DNA from: Sulfuricurvum sp.
Lineage (GTDB): Bacteria > Campylobacterota > Campylobacteria > Campylobacterales > Sulfurimonadaceae
DNA: 64,000 bases
Assembly (NCBI GenBank): GCA_028710885.1
Contig: JAQTTG010000001.1
Location: 310,001-374,000 of the forward strand
Direction: 5' to 3'
Shown piece by piece: positions 9,008-16,897 of the stretch. The notes below the pieces were generated by a model. That model was not told where the DNA came from. It did no database searches and worked only from the letters and a program-made list of their open reading frames with translations. The translations under genes were made by a program, and so were the position numbers. Positions within the stretch are counted from its first letter, which is position 1. Each line of letters opens with the position of its first letter.

Positions 9008-10888
9008 ATGGCAAAACATCAATTTCAAACTGAAGTATCACAAATATTACACCTTATGATCCACTCTTTGTACTCCAACAAAGAGATTTTCGTCCGCGAG
9101 TTGGTTTCCAATAGCTCCGACGCCCTCGATAAACTAAACATGCTCGTCCTCACCGACGACACCTATAAAGCGGTGAACTTTTCACCGCGTATCGACATCA
9201 TCATCGACAAAGAGGGCAAAACCCTCACGATCAGTGACACAGGGATCGGGATGAATGAAGCCGATCTCGTAGAGAACCTCGGAACCATCGCGAAATCAGG
9301 AACCAAAGCGTTCTTGGAAAAACTCTCAGGGGATCAGAAAAAAGATTCCAACCTGATCGGTCAATTCGGGGTCGGTTTCTACGCCTCGTTTATGGTTGCC
9401 GACAAAGTCGAAGTTATCAGCCGTAAAGCGGGTGAAGAGAGCGCGTACAAATGGAGCTCAATGGCAGGTTCAGAGTATGACCTAGAACCGGCACAACGCG
9501 ACAGCCACGGTACGACGATCATCATGCACCTCAAAGACGATGAGAGCGAGTTTTTGGAGACTCACCGCATCGACTCTATCGTTAAAAAATACTCTAACCA
9601 CATCCCTTTCCCAATCTACATGGACAAAGAGGAGTGGGTAGCACCGGCTGAGGGTGAAGAGAAAGGGCACAACGAAATCGTCAATAAACAAATCAACAAA
9701 GCCAACGCCCTCTGGACGATCAGCAAAAGCGACATCAGCGAAGAGGAGTACAAAGATTTCTACTCCAGCATCGCACACGACTCTAGTGAACCACTCCTAT
9801 GGATGCACAACAAAGCTGAGGGTGCATTAGAATACACCACCCTCTTCTACGTGCCCTCTAAAGCGCCGATGGACTTGTACCGCGTCGATTACCAAAGCGG
9901 TATCAAACTCTATATCAACCGCGTATTCATTACCGACGATGAAAAAGAGCTTATGCCGACCTACCTTCGCTTCTTGCGCGGGGTGATCGACTCTGCCGAC
10001 CTACCGTTGAATGTCAGCCGTGAAATTTTACAGAGCAACCGCGTTATGGCGAAGATCAAAAACGCGTCGGTCAAAAAAGTGCTCGGAGAACTTTCAAAAG
10101 TAGCTGAGAACGACGCAGAGAAATACGACGCATTCTACAAAGAGTTCGGAAACGTTCTCAAAGAGGGTCTTTACAGCGACATGGGCAACCGTGAGCGTAT
10201 CCTAGAGCTTCTCAAACTCAACACTCTCAACGCATCTGAGCCGGTCATGTTCAGCAAATTCGTCGAGGGTGTAGACGCCGAGAAAAAAGAGATCTACTAC
10301 ATCACGGCAAAAATGTCTCTCTCCATGCTCAAAAACTCCCCTGCCCTAGAGCGTTTCAAAGCCAAAGGGATTGATGTGCTCGTTCTCAACGAAGAGATCG
10401 ATACGATCGTATTCCCGATGGTCACCGAGTACAACGAGTACAAATTCGTCAATGTAACGGATGCTGTCCTCGAAGAGTCCGAAGAGGAGAAAAAAGAGCA
10501 CGAGGAAAAAGCCAAAGGGCTTGAGTCTTTCGTAGGTCAGCTCAAAAATGCATTGGGTGAAAACGTCTCTAAAGTCGAAACCACATTCGATCTCACCGAC
10601 TCCGCCGTATGTCTAAAAGTCGATAAAGAAGACCAAGGCTACATGATGGCACAGATGATGAAACAGTTCGGGCAAATGGGCGGTGATTTTCCGGCTCCAA
10701 AACCGATCCTCCAAATCAACCCGAATCATGAGTTGATCAAAAAACTGAGCGATTCAGCAGACATGAACCTCATCGACGATGCGGCGCATGTTCTCCTTGA
10801 TCAAGCGAAACTCTATGAGGGTGAAACACTTGCCGATACCGCAGGGTTTATTGCACGTTTAAATCGCATTATGGCGAAAGCGCTGTAA
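9008..10888 (+). CDS. htpG: Molecular chaperone HtpG (Hsp90 family)
   Basis: This 626-residue protein is typical for bacterial Hsp90. The N-terminal GHKL ATPase domain shows ELVSNSSDALDK, DTGIGMN and GQFGVGFYASFM. The middle domain has LPLNVSREILQ and the C-terminal dimerisation domain follows. It has its own promoter, an AAGGA ribosome site, and an ATTCCCGC/GCGGGAAT palindrome just downstream. Base composition matches the housekeeping block, whereas the next genes are more AT-rich. Confidence 0.97.
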   Translation: MAKHQFQTEVSQILHLMIHSLYSNKEIFVRELVSNSSDALDKLNMLVLTDDTYKAVNFSPRIDIIIDKEGKTLTISDTGIGMNEADLVENLGTIAKSGTKAFLEKLSGDQKKDSNLIGQFGVGFYASFMVADKVEVISRKAGEESAYKWSSMAGSEYDLEPAQRDSHGTTIIMHLKDDESEFLETHRIDSIVKKYSNHIPFPIYMDKEEWVAPAEGEEKGHNEIVNKQINKANALWTISKSDISEEEYKDFYSSIAHDSSEPLLWMHNKAEGALEYTTLFYVPSKAPMDLYRVDYQSGIKLYINRVFITDDEKELMPTYLRFLRGVIDSADLPLNVSREILQSNRVMAKIKNASVKKVLGELSKVAENDAEKYDAFYKEFGNVLKEGLYSDMGNRERILELLKLNTLNASEPVMFSKFVEGVDAEKKEIYYITAKMSLSMLKNSPALERFKAKGIDVLVLNEEIDTIVFPMVTEYNEYKFVNVTDAVLEESEEEKKEHEEKAKGLESFVGQLKNALGENVSKVETTFDLTDSAVCLKVDKEDQGYMMAQMMKQFGQMGGDFPAPKPILQINPNHELIKKLSDSADMNLIDDAAHVLLDQAKLYEGETLADTAGFIARLNRIMAKAL

Positions 10889-10903
10889 ACTTTTTTTCTT
10901 CCA

Positions 10904-10923
10904 ATTCCCGCAAAGGCGGGAAT
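10904..10923. repeat. REP-like palindrome after htpG
   Basis: ATTCCCGC, loop AAAG, GCGGGAAT form a perfect 8-bp stem 15 bases after the htpG stop. A run of seven T's lies before the stem, not after it, so it is not a classic plus-strand terminator. It resembles the common ATTCCCG...CGGGAAT extragenic palindromes and a second copy at 40542. Confidence 0.7.
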
Positions 10924-11031
10924 CGAACAACTTTCCTAAAATATTTTTAATTATTATATGAATTTTTCATACTCAAACAATATATAATACACAAGATATT
11001 TATATATTACATTAGCATCAGGAAAAAAAGA

Positions 11032-11664
11032 ATGCAAATATCCATTAATAATAAAATATATCAATTAAGAGATATACCAAACATTTGTCCAATATGTCAT
11101 CATGCTATTGCCCCACAGTATAATTCAGGCGTCGTTACTTTAAACTATAAAATTGACATCGCATTCCAATGCCCTAACTGTAGAAATATGTTTATAGGAA
11201 AATATGCGCAACAGTCAGACGGCACATATTCATATTTTAAAACTTGGCCAATTGTTCCCGAAAATATAGATTTTGAAAAAGAAATCAAAGAAGTTAGCCC
11301 AATGTTTGTTGAAACATATAATCAATCGATTTATGCAGAAAGCAATTCTCTTAATCAATTAACAGGTATCGGACTTAGAAAATCTTTGGAATTTTTGATT
11401 AAAGATTTTTTGACTTCACAAAAACCAGAGAATGAAGAAAGCATAAAATCTTCAACATTGGCACAATGTATAAATAATTTTATCGACGATCATAGCTTAG
11501 TTGAAGTTTCAAAAAGAGCAGTTTGGCTAGGGAATGATGAAACTCATTATGTACGAAAATGGGAAGATAAAGATATTAATGACCTAAAAATATTGATCAA
11601 GCTAACTGTCAATTGGATACACAATATAATTTTAAAAGATAAATATATCGCGGAAATGAGTTAA
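11032..11664 (+). CDS. DUF4145-like protein with N-terminal zinc ribbon
   Basis: This 210-residue protein has two CxxC pairs (CPICH near residue 19 and CPNCR near 57) forming a probable zinc ribbon. A helical C-terminal domain follows, containing LRKSLEFLIKDFL, in the style of DUF4145, a HEPN-related family often found near defence or mobile genes. The function is unknown. AT-rich codon use and palindromic repeats on both sides suggest an accessory gene. Confidence 0.6.
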   Translation: MQISINNKIYQLRDIPNICPICHHAIAPQYNSGVVTLNYKIDIAFQCPNCRNMFIGKYAQQSDGTYSYFKTWPIVPENIDFEKEIKEVSPMFVETYNQSIYAESNSLNQLTGIGLRKSLEFLIKDFLTSQKPENEESIKSSTLAQCINNFIDDHSLVEVSKRAVWLGNDETHYVRKWEDKDINDLKILIKLTVNWIHNIILKDKYIAEMS

Positions 11665-11716
11665 TTTTTTCCTCGTTTGTATAATCACATCACCATTCAA
11701 GAAGGCAGTATTCTCT

Positions 11717-11742
11717 CGTTCCCACTCTCCTGAGTGGGAATG
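11717..11742. repeat. Palindromic repeat B, copy 1
   Basis: This copy reads CG, TTCCCACTC, loop TCCT, GAGTGGGAA, TG, a perfect 9-bp stem. Near-identical copies occur at 12271 and 13435, with partial copies at 14008 and 15714. It lies between two hypothetical genes. Confidence 0.85.
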
Positions 11743-11781
11743 TGCAGACTGATGCTATAATAAATCAATATAAGGATAAAA

Positions 11782-12219
11782 ATGAATGATAAATTAGAAC
11801 TCTCCTGCCCAAAATGTGATAAAGACAACACAGTAAATCTATCAACACAATTAAGTTGTAAACACTGTGGTGAAATCTTAACTGAACAAAAATATATCAA
11901 AAAACCGTTATTAAGTATTTCAACTACAAAAAGTATTATTTTAGGAACCATTTTAAGTGGACTTGTAATGAGCTTTTTATACTTCACATTCAAAAAAGAT
12001 CGTTATTCAACAAGAGAAGAATTTACAATATTAACTAACTGTATCATGCAAAATAAAAATTTATTTGGTCGTTCTTCCAGTGATCGACAAAATATCTGTA
12101 TAGATGCATATAATCAAACGCTAGAAGATGAAAGAGATCTTGATCAAAAACTTTATGCTGAAAAAAGTCAAATTTTTAGCAAGTTATTTGATGCAAATGT
12201 AGATAAACTTTCAAAATAA
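11782..12219 (+). CDS. Zinc-ribbon membrane protein, hypothetical
   Basis: The protein has 145 residues. Two CxxC pairs within the first 33 residues (CPKCD and CKHCG) look like a zinc ribbon. One membrane helix follows at about residues 52-72 and then a charged, probably helical tail. The AAGGA site at the start is well placed. I do not recognise the family. It sits between two copies of palindrome B. Confidence 0.65.
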   Translation: MNDKLELSCPKCDKDNTVNLSTQLSCKHCGEILTEQKYIKKPLLSISTTKSIILGTILSGLVMSFLYFTFKKDRYSTREEFTILTNCIMQNKNLFGRSSSDRQNICIDAYNQTLEDERDLDQKLYAEKSQIFSKLFDANVDKLSK

Positions 12220-12246
12220 AATCTATTTTTCCTCGTTATGGAAAAA

Positions 12247-12263
12247 GGGGAAAGGCTGCTTTT
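12247..12263. repeat. Mosaic repeat C, copy 1
   Basis: GGGGAAAGGCTGCTTTT, immediately upstream of palindrome B copy 2. It recurs with one mismatch at 14099-14115, next to the intact ferredoxin gene. Confidence 0.6.
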
Positions 12264-12270
12264 CCCCTCG

Positions 12271-12309
12271 TTCCCACTCTCCTGAGTGGGAATGCAGACA
12301 ACTAAACTT
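12271..12309. repeat. Palindromic repeat B, copy 2 (with extended tail)
   Basis: The 9-bp stem TTCCCACTC/GAGTGGGAA with loop TCCT is followed by a tail GCAGACAACTAAACTT. The tail recurs almost unchanged after the partial copy at 15714, so the repeat unit is longer than the stem. Confidence 0.85.
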
Positions 12310-12380
12310 CATTTCAAATTGCCATATAATTTCATAACACGATAATACCGCATTACAATATCCCAAAAAGGGAGTTGATT

Positions 12381-12452
12381 ATGCTGGGAAAAAACAATCA
12401 AACTATTTTTCTTCTCTTTCCAAAAGTTATCATTTTTGATATAATCACATGA
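12381..12452 (+). CDS. Candidate 23-residue leader ORF coupled to the toxin gene
   Basis: The ORF starts at ATG 12381, six bases after a strong AAGGGAG site (12368-12374). Its TGA (12450-12452) overlaps the toxin ATG (12449-12451) as ATGA. The peptide is short and hydrophobic (MLGKNNQTIFLLFPKV...). The toxin has no ribosome site of its own, so translation may depend on this leader. A TATAAT (12440-12445) just ahead of the toxin ATG offers an alternative, near-leaderless start. Confidence 0.45.
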   Translation: MLGKNNQTIFLLFPKVIIFDIIT

Positions 12453-12778
12453 AATGGGTTATCGAATTTTTCAACGAAACAGTTGAAGCAGATACCCTAT
12501 CCTTTCCTGCCAAGATTTTGGCGAAAATGCTCCACATCTTTGAGATGATCCAAGAGCATGGTCCCAATCTCGGAAAGCCGTACACCGATGCTTTCGGTGA
12601 GGGACTCTTTGAGGTTAGGGCAAAAGGAGCGGAGGGGATAGGGAGAAGTTTCTTTTGTTATGCCAGTGGAAAAAAAATTATTATTCTTCACTCGTTTGTC
12701 AAAAAGACCCAAAAAACTCCCCAAAAAGAGATCGAAATCGCCCTAAAGCGAAAAAAGGAAATTGATCATGAGCAATAG
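12449..12778 (+). CDS. HigB/RelE-type toxin (phage Gp49-like family)
   Basis: This 109-residue protein is of the phage-derived Gp49-like HigB family. It shows the GLFEVRAKG segment, the aromatic/Arg-rich core RSFFCYASGKKIIILHSFVKKTQKTP, and a Lys-rich C-terminus. Members cut mRNA on the ribosome and are paired with an XRE antitoxin encoded downstream, as here. It overlaps the antitoxin start by 11 bases. The toxin-first order is typical of higBA. Confidence 0.85.
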   Translation: MKWVIEFFNETVEADTLSFPAKILAKMLHIFEMIQEHGPNLGKPYTDAFGEGLFEVRAKGAEGIGRSFFCYASGKKIIILHSFVKKTQKTPQKEIEIALKRKKEIDHEQ

Positions 12779-13073
12779 ACCCTCTTTTGAAGCATTCAAA
12801 GAAAAAGCTCTAAAAAACCAAGAGCTCAAAGCCGAATACGACGCACTAGAACCAATCTTCGCACTCAAAAAACAGATGATAAAAGCGCGTCTCGAAGCGA
12901 AACTCTCCCAAGAAGACGTTGCGTCCCTGCTTCATACCAAAAAAAGCAATATTTCGAGATTAGAAAGCCCGAACAGCAAAAATATGCCCAATCTATCTAC
13001 TTTGATGGAATACGCAAAAGCCGTCGGTTTCAACCTCGAAATCAATCTAAAACGAAGCCCTTTAGCTTCGTAA
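12768..13073 (+). CDS. HigA-type XRE antitoxin
   Basis: I chose ATG 12768 because AAGGA lies eight bases upstream; an in-frame TTG at 12762 is less likely. The 101-residue protein has a helix-turn-helix near residues 45-70 (LSQEDVASLLHTKKSNISRLES), typical of HigA antitoxins. These bind the toxin and repress their own promoter. The stop is followed closely by the truncated ferredoxin copy on the other strand. Confidence 0.85.
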   Translation: MSNRPSFEAFKEKALKNQELKAEYDALEPIFALKKQMIKARLEAKLSQEDVASLLHTKKSNISRLESPNSKNMPNLSTLMEYAKAVGFNLEINLKRSPLAS

Positions 13074-13086
13074 AAAAAATACTCTA

Positions 13087-13391
13087 TCAATTATAGAGCT
13101 TCAGCGTCTCCCCGACACTCACCCGAGCTTCTCTTTGCTCGATGCTGATACTCTCACGCCAAGGCATCGGACTCACCTCCGGTGACATCAAACCTTTGGA
13201 CTTATGAACACGGATGACATACTCGCTACTGTTGACGAAATAATTGTTGTATTCGGGTATATAGGGCATATCCCATACGATACACCCCTCAGTCGGACAC
13301 ACATCGGCACATTTCGGAACGGCAGAGTCCACACACTCGATACATTTTTCAGGCTTGACATACGTATATTCACCATCACTCAGTGGAAATT
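13087..13391 (-). pseudogene. Truncated copy of the dicluster ferredoxin gene
   Basis: This stretch aligns with the 3' three quarters of the intact ferredoxin at 14117-14506 at about 90% DNA identity by eye (about 27 differences over 285 bases). Only about four differences change the protein. The first 30 or so codons, with the first 4Fe-4S motif, are missing, and similarity stops at the AAATTAGGGGTCAGG repeat (13388 onward). An internal ATG could give an 81-residue fragment, but one cluster and the proper start are lost. Confidence 0.85.
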
Positions 13392-13414
13392 AGGGGTCAG
13401 GTGATAACTATAAC
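13388..13414. repeat. Mosaic repeat A, copy 1
   Basis: This is the AGGGGTCAGGTGATAACTATAAC element. It abuts the broken end of the ferredoxin copy, and copy 2 lies at 14031. A diverged third copy is near 15684. Confidence 0.75.
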
Positions 13415-13434
13415 TATGTGCAAGCCATCCCTCG

Positions 13435-13456
13435 TTCCCACTCTCCTGAGTGGGAA
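13435..13456. repeat. Palindromic repeat B, copy 3
   Basis: TTCCCACTC, loop TCCT, GAGTGGGAA, followed by TGCAGACTAA. It lies about 20 bases after repeat A copy 1, the same order seen for the diverged pair near 15684-15740. Confidence 0.85.
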
Positions 13457-13548
13457 TGCAGACTAATACCAAAATAAAAACTGCCGTGATAATAATTTTA
13501 AGCATCACAATGTATAATTAATAAAAATATATTACATGGGAAATTTTA

Positions 13549-14001
13549 ATGCATTCTTTCATAACATTAATCTTGCTTGTCCTATTATCAGGATGCGCAG
13601 CACTTCAGCCAAAACCGCCTATGGAAGCAAGTGCTCTCCAATCTCCCGAAAAAGACAAAGCACTTATATATACTATGCGTCTTAGTCAAACCCTTGGTCT
13701 TGCAAGTCCTGCACACGTTTTTATTGACGACAAAGAAATTACAACTTTGTGGAATGGTGCTTATGTCACTACACCTCTTACGCTTGGAAAACATACAATT
13801 ATGGTTAAATGGCTTTACTTAAAAAACCAAATCATAATTGATGCAAAGCCTGATAGCACTTATTTCGTTCTAACGGGTTGGTATGAAACAATACTTGGAT
13901 GCCCTATGTGCGTTGAAACCAGAACTCAAGAAATCTCACAAATAGAAGCTTTGAGCCAACTATCAGGCATGTACGAAATCAAACCTGAGTCTCAAAATTA
14001 A
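13549..14001 (+). CDS. DUF2846-like lipoprotein
   Basis: This 150-residue protein has a lipoprotein signal (VLLSGC, Cys about 16). The mature part has DKALIYTMRLS, PAHVFIDDKEITTLWNGAYV and LGKHTI, resembling DUF2846 lipoproteins of unknown role. One CPMC pair lies near residue 120. The gene is bounded on both sides by repeats A and B, between the truncated and intact ferredoxin copies, so it looks like cargo of a small inserted segment. Confidence 0.65.
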   Translation: MHSFITLILLVLLSGCAALQPKPPMEASALQSPEKDKALIYTMRLSQTLGLASPAHVFIDDKEITTLWNGAYVTTPLTLGKHTIMVKWLYLKNQIIIDAKPDSTYFVLTGWYETILGCPMCVETRTQEISQIEALSQLSGMYEIKPESQN

Positions 14002-14007
14002 ATGATC

Positions 14008-14030
14008 CCTCGTTCCCACTCTCCTCTGAG
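14008..14030. repeat. Palindromic repeat B, partial copy 4
   Basis: CGTTCCCACTCTCCTCTGAG keeps the left arm and loop, but the right arm is broken after CTGAG, exactly where repeat A copy 2 begins. Confidence 0.7.
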
Positions 14031-14057
14031 AAATAGGGGTCAGGTGATAACTATAAC
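14031..14057. repeat. Mosaic repeat A, copy 2
   Basis: AGGGGTCAGGTGATAACTATAAC is identical over 23 bases to copy 1 at 13392. The two direct copies bracket about 640 bases containing the lipoprotein gene. Confidence 0.75.
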
Positions 14058-14098
14058 CAAACAATAGCTATTCAATTTTCACTTTTTAGGAAAGAAAT

Positions 14099-14115
14099 GG
14101 GGAAAGGCTACTTTT
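14099..14115. repeat. Mosaic repeat C, copy 2
   Basis: GGGGAAAGGCTACTTTT lies just downstream of the intact ferredoxin (minus strand) and differs by one base from copy 1 at 12247. Confidence 0.6.
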
Positions 14116-14116
14116 T

Positions 14117-14506
14117 CTAATTATAAAGCTTCAGCGTCTCCCCGACACTCACCCGAGCTTCTCTTTGCTCCATACTGATACTCTCACGCCACGGCATCGG
14201 ACTCACCTCCGGTGACATCAACCCTTTGGACTTATGAACACGGATGACATACTCGCCGCTGTTGACGAAATAGTCATTGTATTCGGGCGTGTAGGGCATA
14301 TCCCACACGATGCACCCCTCGGTCGGGCAGACATCAGCACATTTCGGTACGGCGGAATCGACACATTCGATACATTTTTCAGGCTTCACATAGGTGTATT
14401 CCCCATCCTCCAACGGTGAATCCGAAGCGCTGACGATCGCCGTCGCGGGACACTCCTCGATACACGCATCACAATTGATACAAGAGTCACTAATCAAAAC
14501 AGCCAT
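14117..14506 (-). CDS. 2[4Fe-4S] dicluster ferredoxin
   Basis: I chose ATG 14506 because GGAG lies six bases upstream; an earlier in-frame ATG at 14518 would precede that site. The 129-residue product begins MAVLISDSCINCDACIEECP. The second cluster motif CIECVDSAVPKCADVCP has a long spacing between its first and second Cys. A 50-residue tail follows. Ferredoxins of this kind serve 2-oxoacid:ferredoxin oxidoreductases, and one is encoded at 36.6-39.2 kb, but they are not adjacent. A truncated second copy lies at 13087. Confidence 0.88.
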   Translation of the reverse strand: MAVLISDSCINCDACIEECPATAIVSASDSPLEDGEYTYVKPEKCIECVDSAVPKCADVCPTEGCIVWDMPYTPEYNDYFVNSGEYVIRVHKSKGLMSPEVSPMPWRESISMEQREARVSVGETLKLYN

Positions 14507-14590
14507 AGATATCTCCATTGTTTAATGAAAGAAAATATGCATGATTTGTTCTTTTTTATATTGAGGATTAGGGGTAAGCTATTCACCCTC

Positions 14591-14944
14591 TTAAAACATC
14601 CACCGACTACCCCAAAGAAGTGCAGATAAAACGATAACACTTACACCTAAAAATGGGAAATACTTATACGTTTTTGTCAATCCAAAAAGAGGTTTCCCAT
14701 CGACAAATATTCCCAATTGAATAGCAGTGACCATCAACGATACCATGGTAGCAAATACAAAGAGCAGAGGTACAAAAACATACCATGAAACATACAATCC
14801 ACCGTATCTCAAAATGGCTAAAATCGCCAATCCAACCAACCAATGTTGCACCAAAAGAGTGCGAGAGGATTTTTCCTCTTTACGATGAACACGGGCAATT
14901 TTAAAATATAAAAATGCAAAAAATAGCGCCAAATAAAAGAGCAT
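14591..14944 (-). CDS. Small polytopic membrane protein, hypothetical
   Basis: This 117-residue protein has about four hydrophobic segments (residues 1-14, 30-50, 55-75 and 93-112). A basic stretch KIARVHRKEEKSSR follows the first. I recognise no family. It is upstream of, and co-directional with, the ferredoxin gene, about 70 bases away. Confidence 0.55.
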   Translation of the reverse strand: MLFYLALFFAFLYFKIARVHRKEEKSSRTLLVQHWLVGLAILAILRYGGLYVSWYVFVPLLFVFATMVSLMVTAIQLGIFVDGKPLFGLTKTYKYFPFLGVSVIVLSALLWGSRWMF

Positions 14945-15135
14945 AAGAACATCCCAAGATAATTTTCGAGATTCTATCCAAGCAAAGGTTAATTATCCGT
15001 AAATATTATTTTAATTATAAAATTAACAAAACATTGTCAAGAATATATCTCTAAAATATTAAAAAATTAAAAAAAACAAAAGTTAATTCAAATATAATAT
15101 TCCATCATTTTATCTTTTAATGCATAGGAGTATTT

Positions 15136-15666
15136 GTGAAGCAACTCAAAAAAGACATCAAAACTGGTATGAATAAAGATGTAGCGTTTACAAAATTTGT
15201 TTTTCGAAAAGGTGATCAAAAAAAAGGATCACGCGTTTTAGCACTCTTTCCCGAACCGAAGTATGCTGAAAAATATGCAAAAGAAAATAAAATTCTGATA
15301 ATCATCTATGGGCTGTTGTCTCTTTTTGCACTTCTTGGATTAAGTGTTCAATTTGCACATTTGCCTCCACTATGGCTACTTTTTTTACTAACAATCGGTT
15401 TCTTATTACCTGCATTAGTGCTCTATCTACTCTACAAAAAAAACGCTGGTGCCTATATGTTTCTTGCATTCTTGCTTGTAAAAGGCATCTTGGATTTACT
15501 ACGCCAAAATGATCATTCAATTATTTTAATTGGAATACTTGTAAATCTAGGATTATTGATTTTTGTCGTCATCCTAAAACAAAAATTGTTTCCCTATCAA
15601 AATTTCTTTAATACAAAAAAAGATGAAAATGGTCTCTATATTTACAAAGATGCTGTTACAGCATGA
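15136..15666 (+). CDS. Multi-pass membrane protein, hypothetical
   Basis: This 176-residue protein starts at GTG with TAGGAG eight bases upstream. It has a basic cytoplasmic N-terminus (about 55 residues, Lys-rich), then about four membrane helices between residues 55 and 150, then a short charged tail. I do not recognise the family. The 190 bases upstream are very AT-rich. Confidence 0.55.
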   Translation: MKQLKKDIKTGMNKDVAFTKFVFRKGDQKKGSRVLALFPEPKYAEKYAKENKILIIIYGLLSLFALLGLSVQFAHLPPLWLLFLLTIGFLLPALVLYLLYKKNAGAYMFLAFLLVKGILDLLRQNDHSIILIGILVNLGLLIFVVILKQKLFPYQNFFNTKKDENGLYIYKDAVTA

Positions 15667-15683
15667 GTTTATTGGTAAACAAA

Positions 15684-15770
15684 GGGTAGATGATAACCAT
15701 AACCACGAACAAACCCCTCTCCTGAGTGGGAATACAGACAACTAAACTTTCCATCATTCCCCTCTCCTGA
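15684..15770. repeat. Diverged repeat A plus partial repeat B copies
   Basis: GGGTAGATGATAACCATAACC (about 15684-15704) is a diverged repeat A. CCCCTCTCCTGAGTGGGAAT with the tail ACAGACAACTAAACTT (15714-15749) is a left-truncated repeat B. A further fragment ATTCCCCTCTCCTGA lies at 15756-15770. The A-then-B order matches 13388-13456. Confidence 0.65.
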
Positions 15771-15836
15771 AAAGTCTATCTCTTCCAATTACCATACTGT
15801 GCTACAATATTTCAAGCCTATACCAAGGAGTTCACA

Positions 15837-16214
15837 ATGAATGATCATGCCATCAGTATTGCTATCGAGCAAAACGGAAATGATATTTTGATGAAAATGA
15901 AAATAGTCGGTAAGCTAAAACACAGCGATTATGAAATGATAATCCCCCTAATGGACGATGCAATCGCAGGCGTAAAAAACCCGCAGATAAAAGTCCTCGT
16001 CGATCTCATCGAATTTAGCGGATATGAGCTTCAAGCACTCTGGGATGATTTTAAATTCGGAGTGAAATACAACAAAGAATTTAGCAAAATCGCCGCTGTC
16101 GGAAATAAACGCTGGGAAGAGACAGGGATCAAAATCGCCAACTGGTTTACACATGCCGAAATGAAATATTTTGAATCACCGACAGAGGCGTTAGAATGGA
16201 TAAGTGCTCATTGA
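15837..16214 (+). CDS. SpoIIAA-like STAS-fold protein
   Basis: This 125-residue protein has an AAGGAG site. It resembles the SpoIIAA-like family: a strand-rich N-terminus, KVLVDLIEFSGYELQALWDDFKFGVKYNKEF, KIAAVGNKRWEE, and a C-terminal FESPTEALEWI. These are small soluble STAS-like proteins of unclear function. The conserved phosphorylatable Ser of anti-anti-sigma factors is not evident. No sigma or kinase partner is adjacent. Confidence 0.75.
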   Translation: MNDHAISIAIEQNGNDILMKMKIVGKLKHSDYEMIIPLMDDAIAGVKNPQIKVLVDLIEFSGYELQALWDDFKFGVKYNKEFSKIAAVGNKRWEETGIKIANWFTHAEMKYFESPTEALEWISAH

Positions 16215-16401
16215 AGCTTGCACTACTTTGAAAGCAGAGCAACAACTACTGAGTCAATACCTCTTCCACCGCAATAGCTTCTCGTAACTATTGCACAAGG
16301 ATCATAGATAATTTAATCTAGGAGAGTGGTTATTTATGCATTAACATTTATTATTATTTTATATGTTATAGTAATAAATATTTAAAGGACAAGGAGTTAC
16401 T

Positions 16402-16875
16402 ATGAAAAATTTTCTTATTGCAGCAACAATTGCTGCTACCTCTCTCACTGCTCCGGCGTTTGCTGCTGATGTCGGTGTCTCAGTCAGCATCGGGCAACCC
16501 GGCTTCTACGGCCAAATTGATATCGGTAACTTCGCACAACCTAGAGTGCTTTATGCTCAACCAATGATCGTTGATCGTGGAATACCAATGAATCGAGCAC
16601 CGATCTATCTACGCGTACCGCCTGGTCATGCAAAACACTGGAGTAAACATTGTCATGAATATAACGCTTGTAATCAACGAGTTTATTTTGTGAATAATGA
16701 GTGGTATGAACGCGATTACGCCCCCCGCTACCAACAAGAACATGGCTACCAAAGAGATGATCGACGTAATGAAAGTAGAGGCGATGATCGAAGAAACCGA
16801 CATAATGAAGATAGAGGTGACAGAGATGACAATCGCGGTAACCAAGGCAACAATGGACACGGTCGCGATCATTAA
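16402..16875 (+). CDS. Secreted protein with Arg/Asp-rich disordered tail
   Basis: This 157-residue protein has a clear signal peptide (cleavage near AFAAD, residue 22). The middle is GVSVSIGQPGFYGQID...PIYLRVPPGHAKHWSKHCHEYNAC, including two Cys and several His. The last 45 residues are almost wholly R, D, N, G, E and H and are probably disordered. Similar small exported proteins occur in several proteobacteria without known function. Metal binding by the His/Cys cluster is possible but unsupported. Confidence 0.65.
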   Translation: MKNFLIAATIAATSLTAPAFAADVGVSVSIGQPGFYGQIDIGNFAQPRVLYAQPMIVDRGIPMNRAPIYLRVPPGHAKHWSKHCHEYNACNQRVYFVNNEWYERDYAPRYQQEHGYQRDDRRNESRGDDRRNRHNEDRGDRDDNRGNQGNNGHGRDH

Positions 16876-16897
16876 CGTATTGATGTAGAATTTTTTC

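Noticed and set aside
13087-13332. Functional 81-residue ferredoxin-like gene
   Set aside because: It lacks the first cluster motif and the native start. It aligns as a truncated copy of the gene at 14117-14506.
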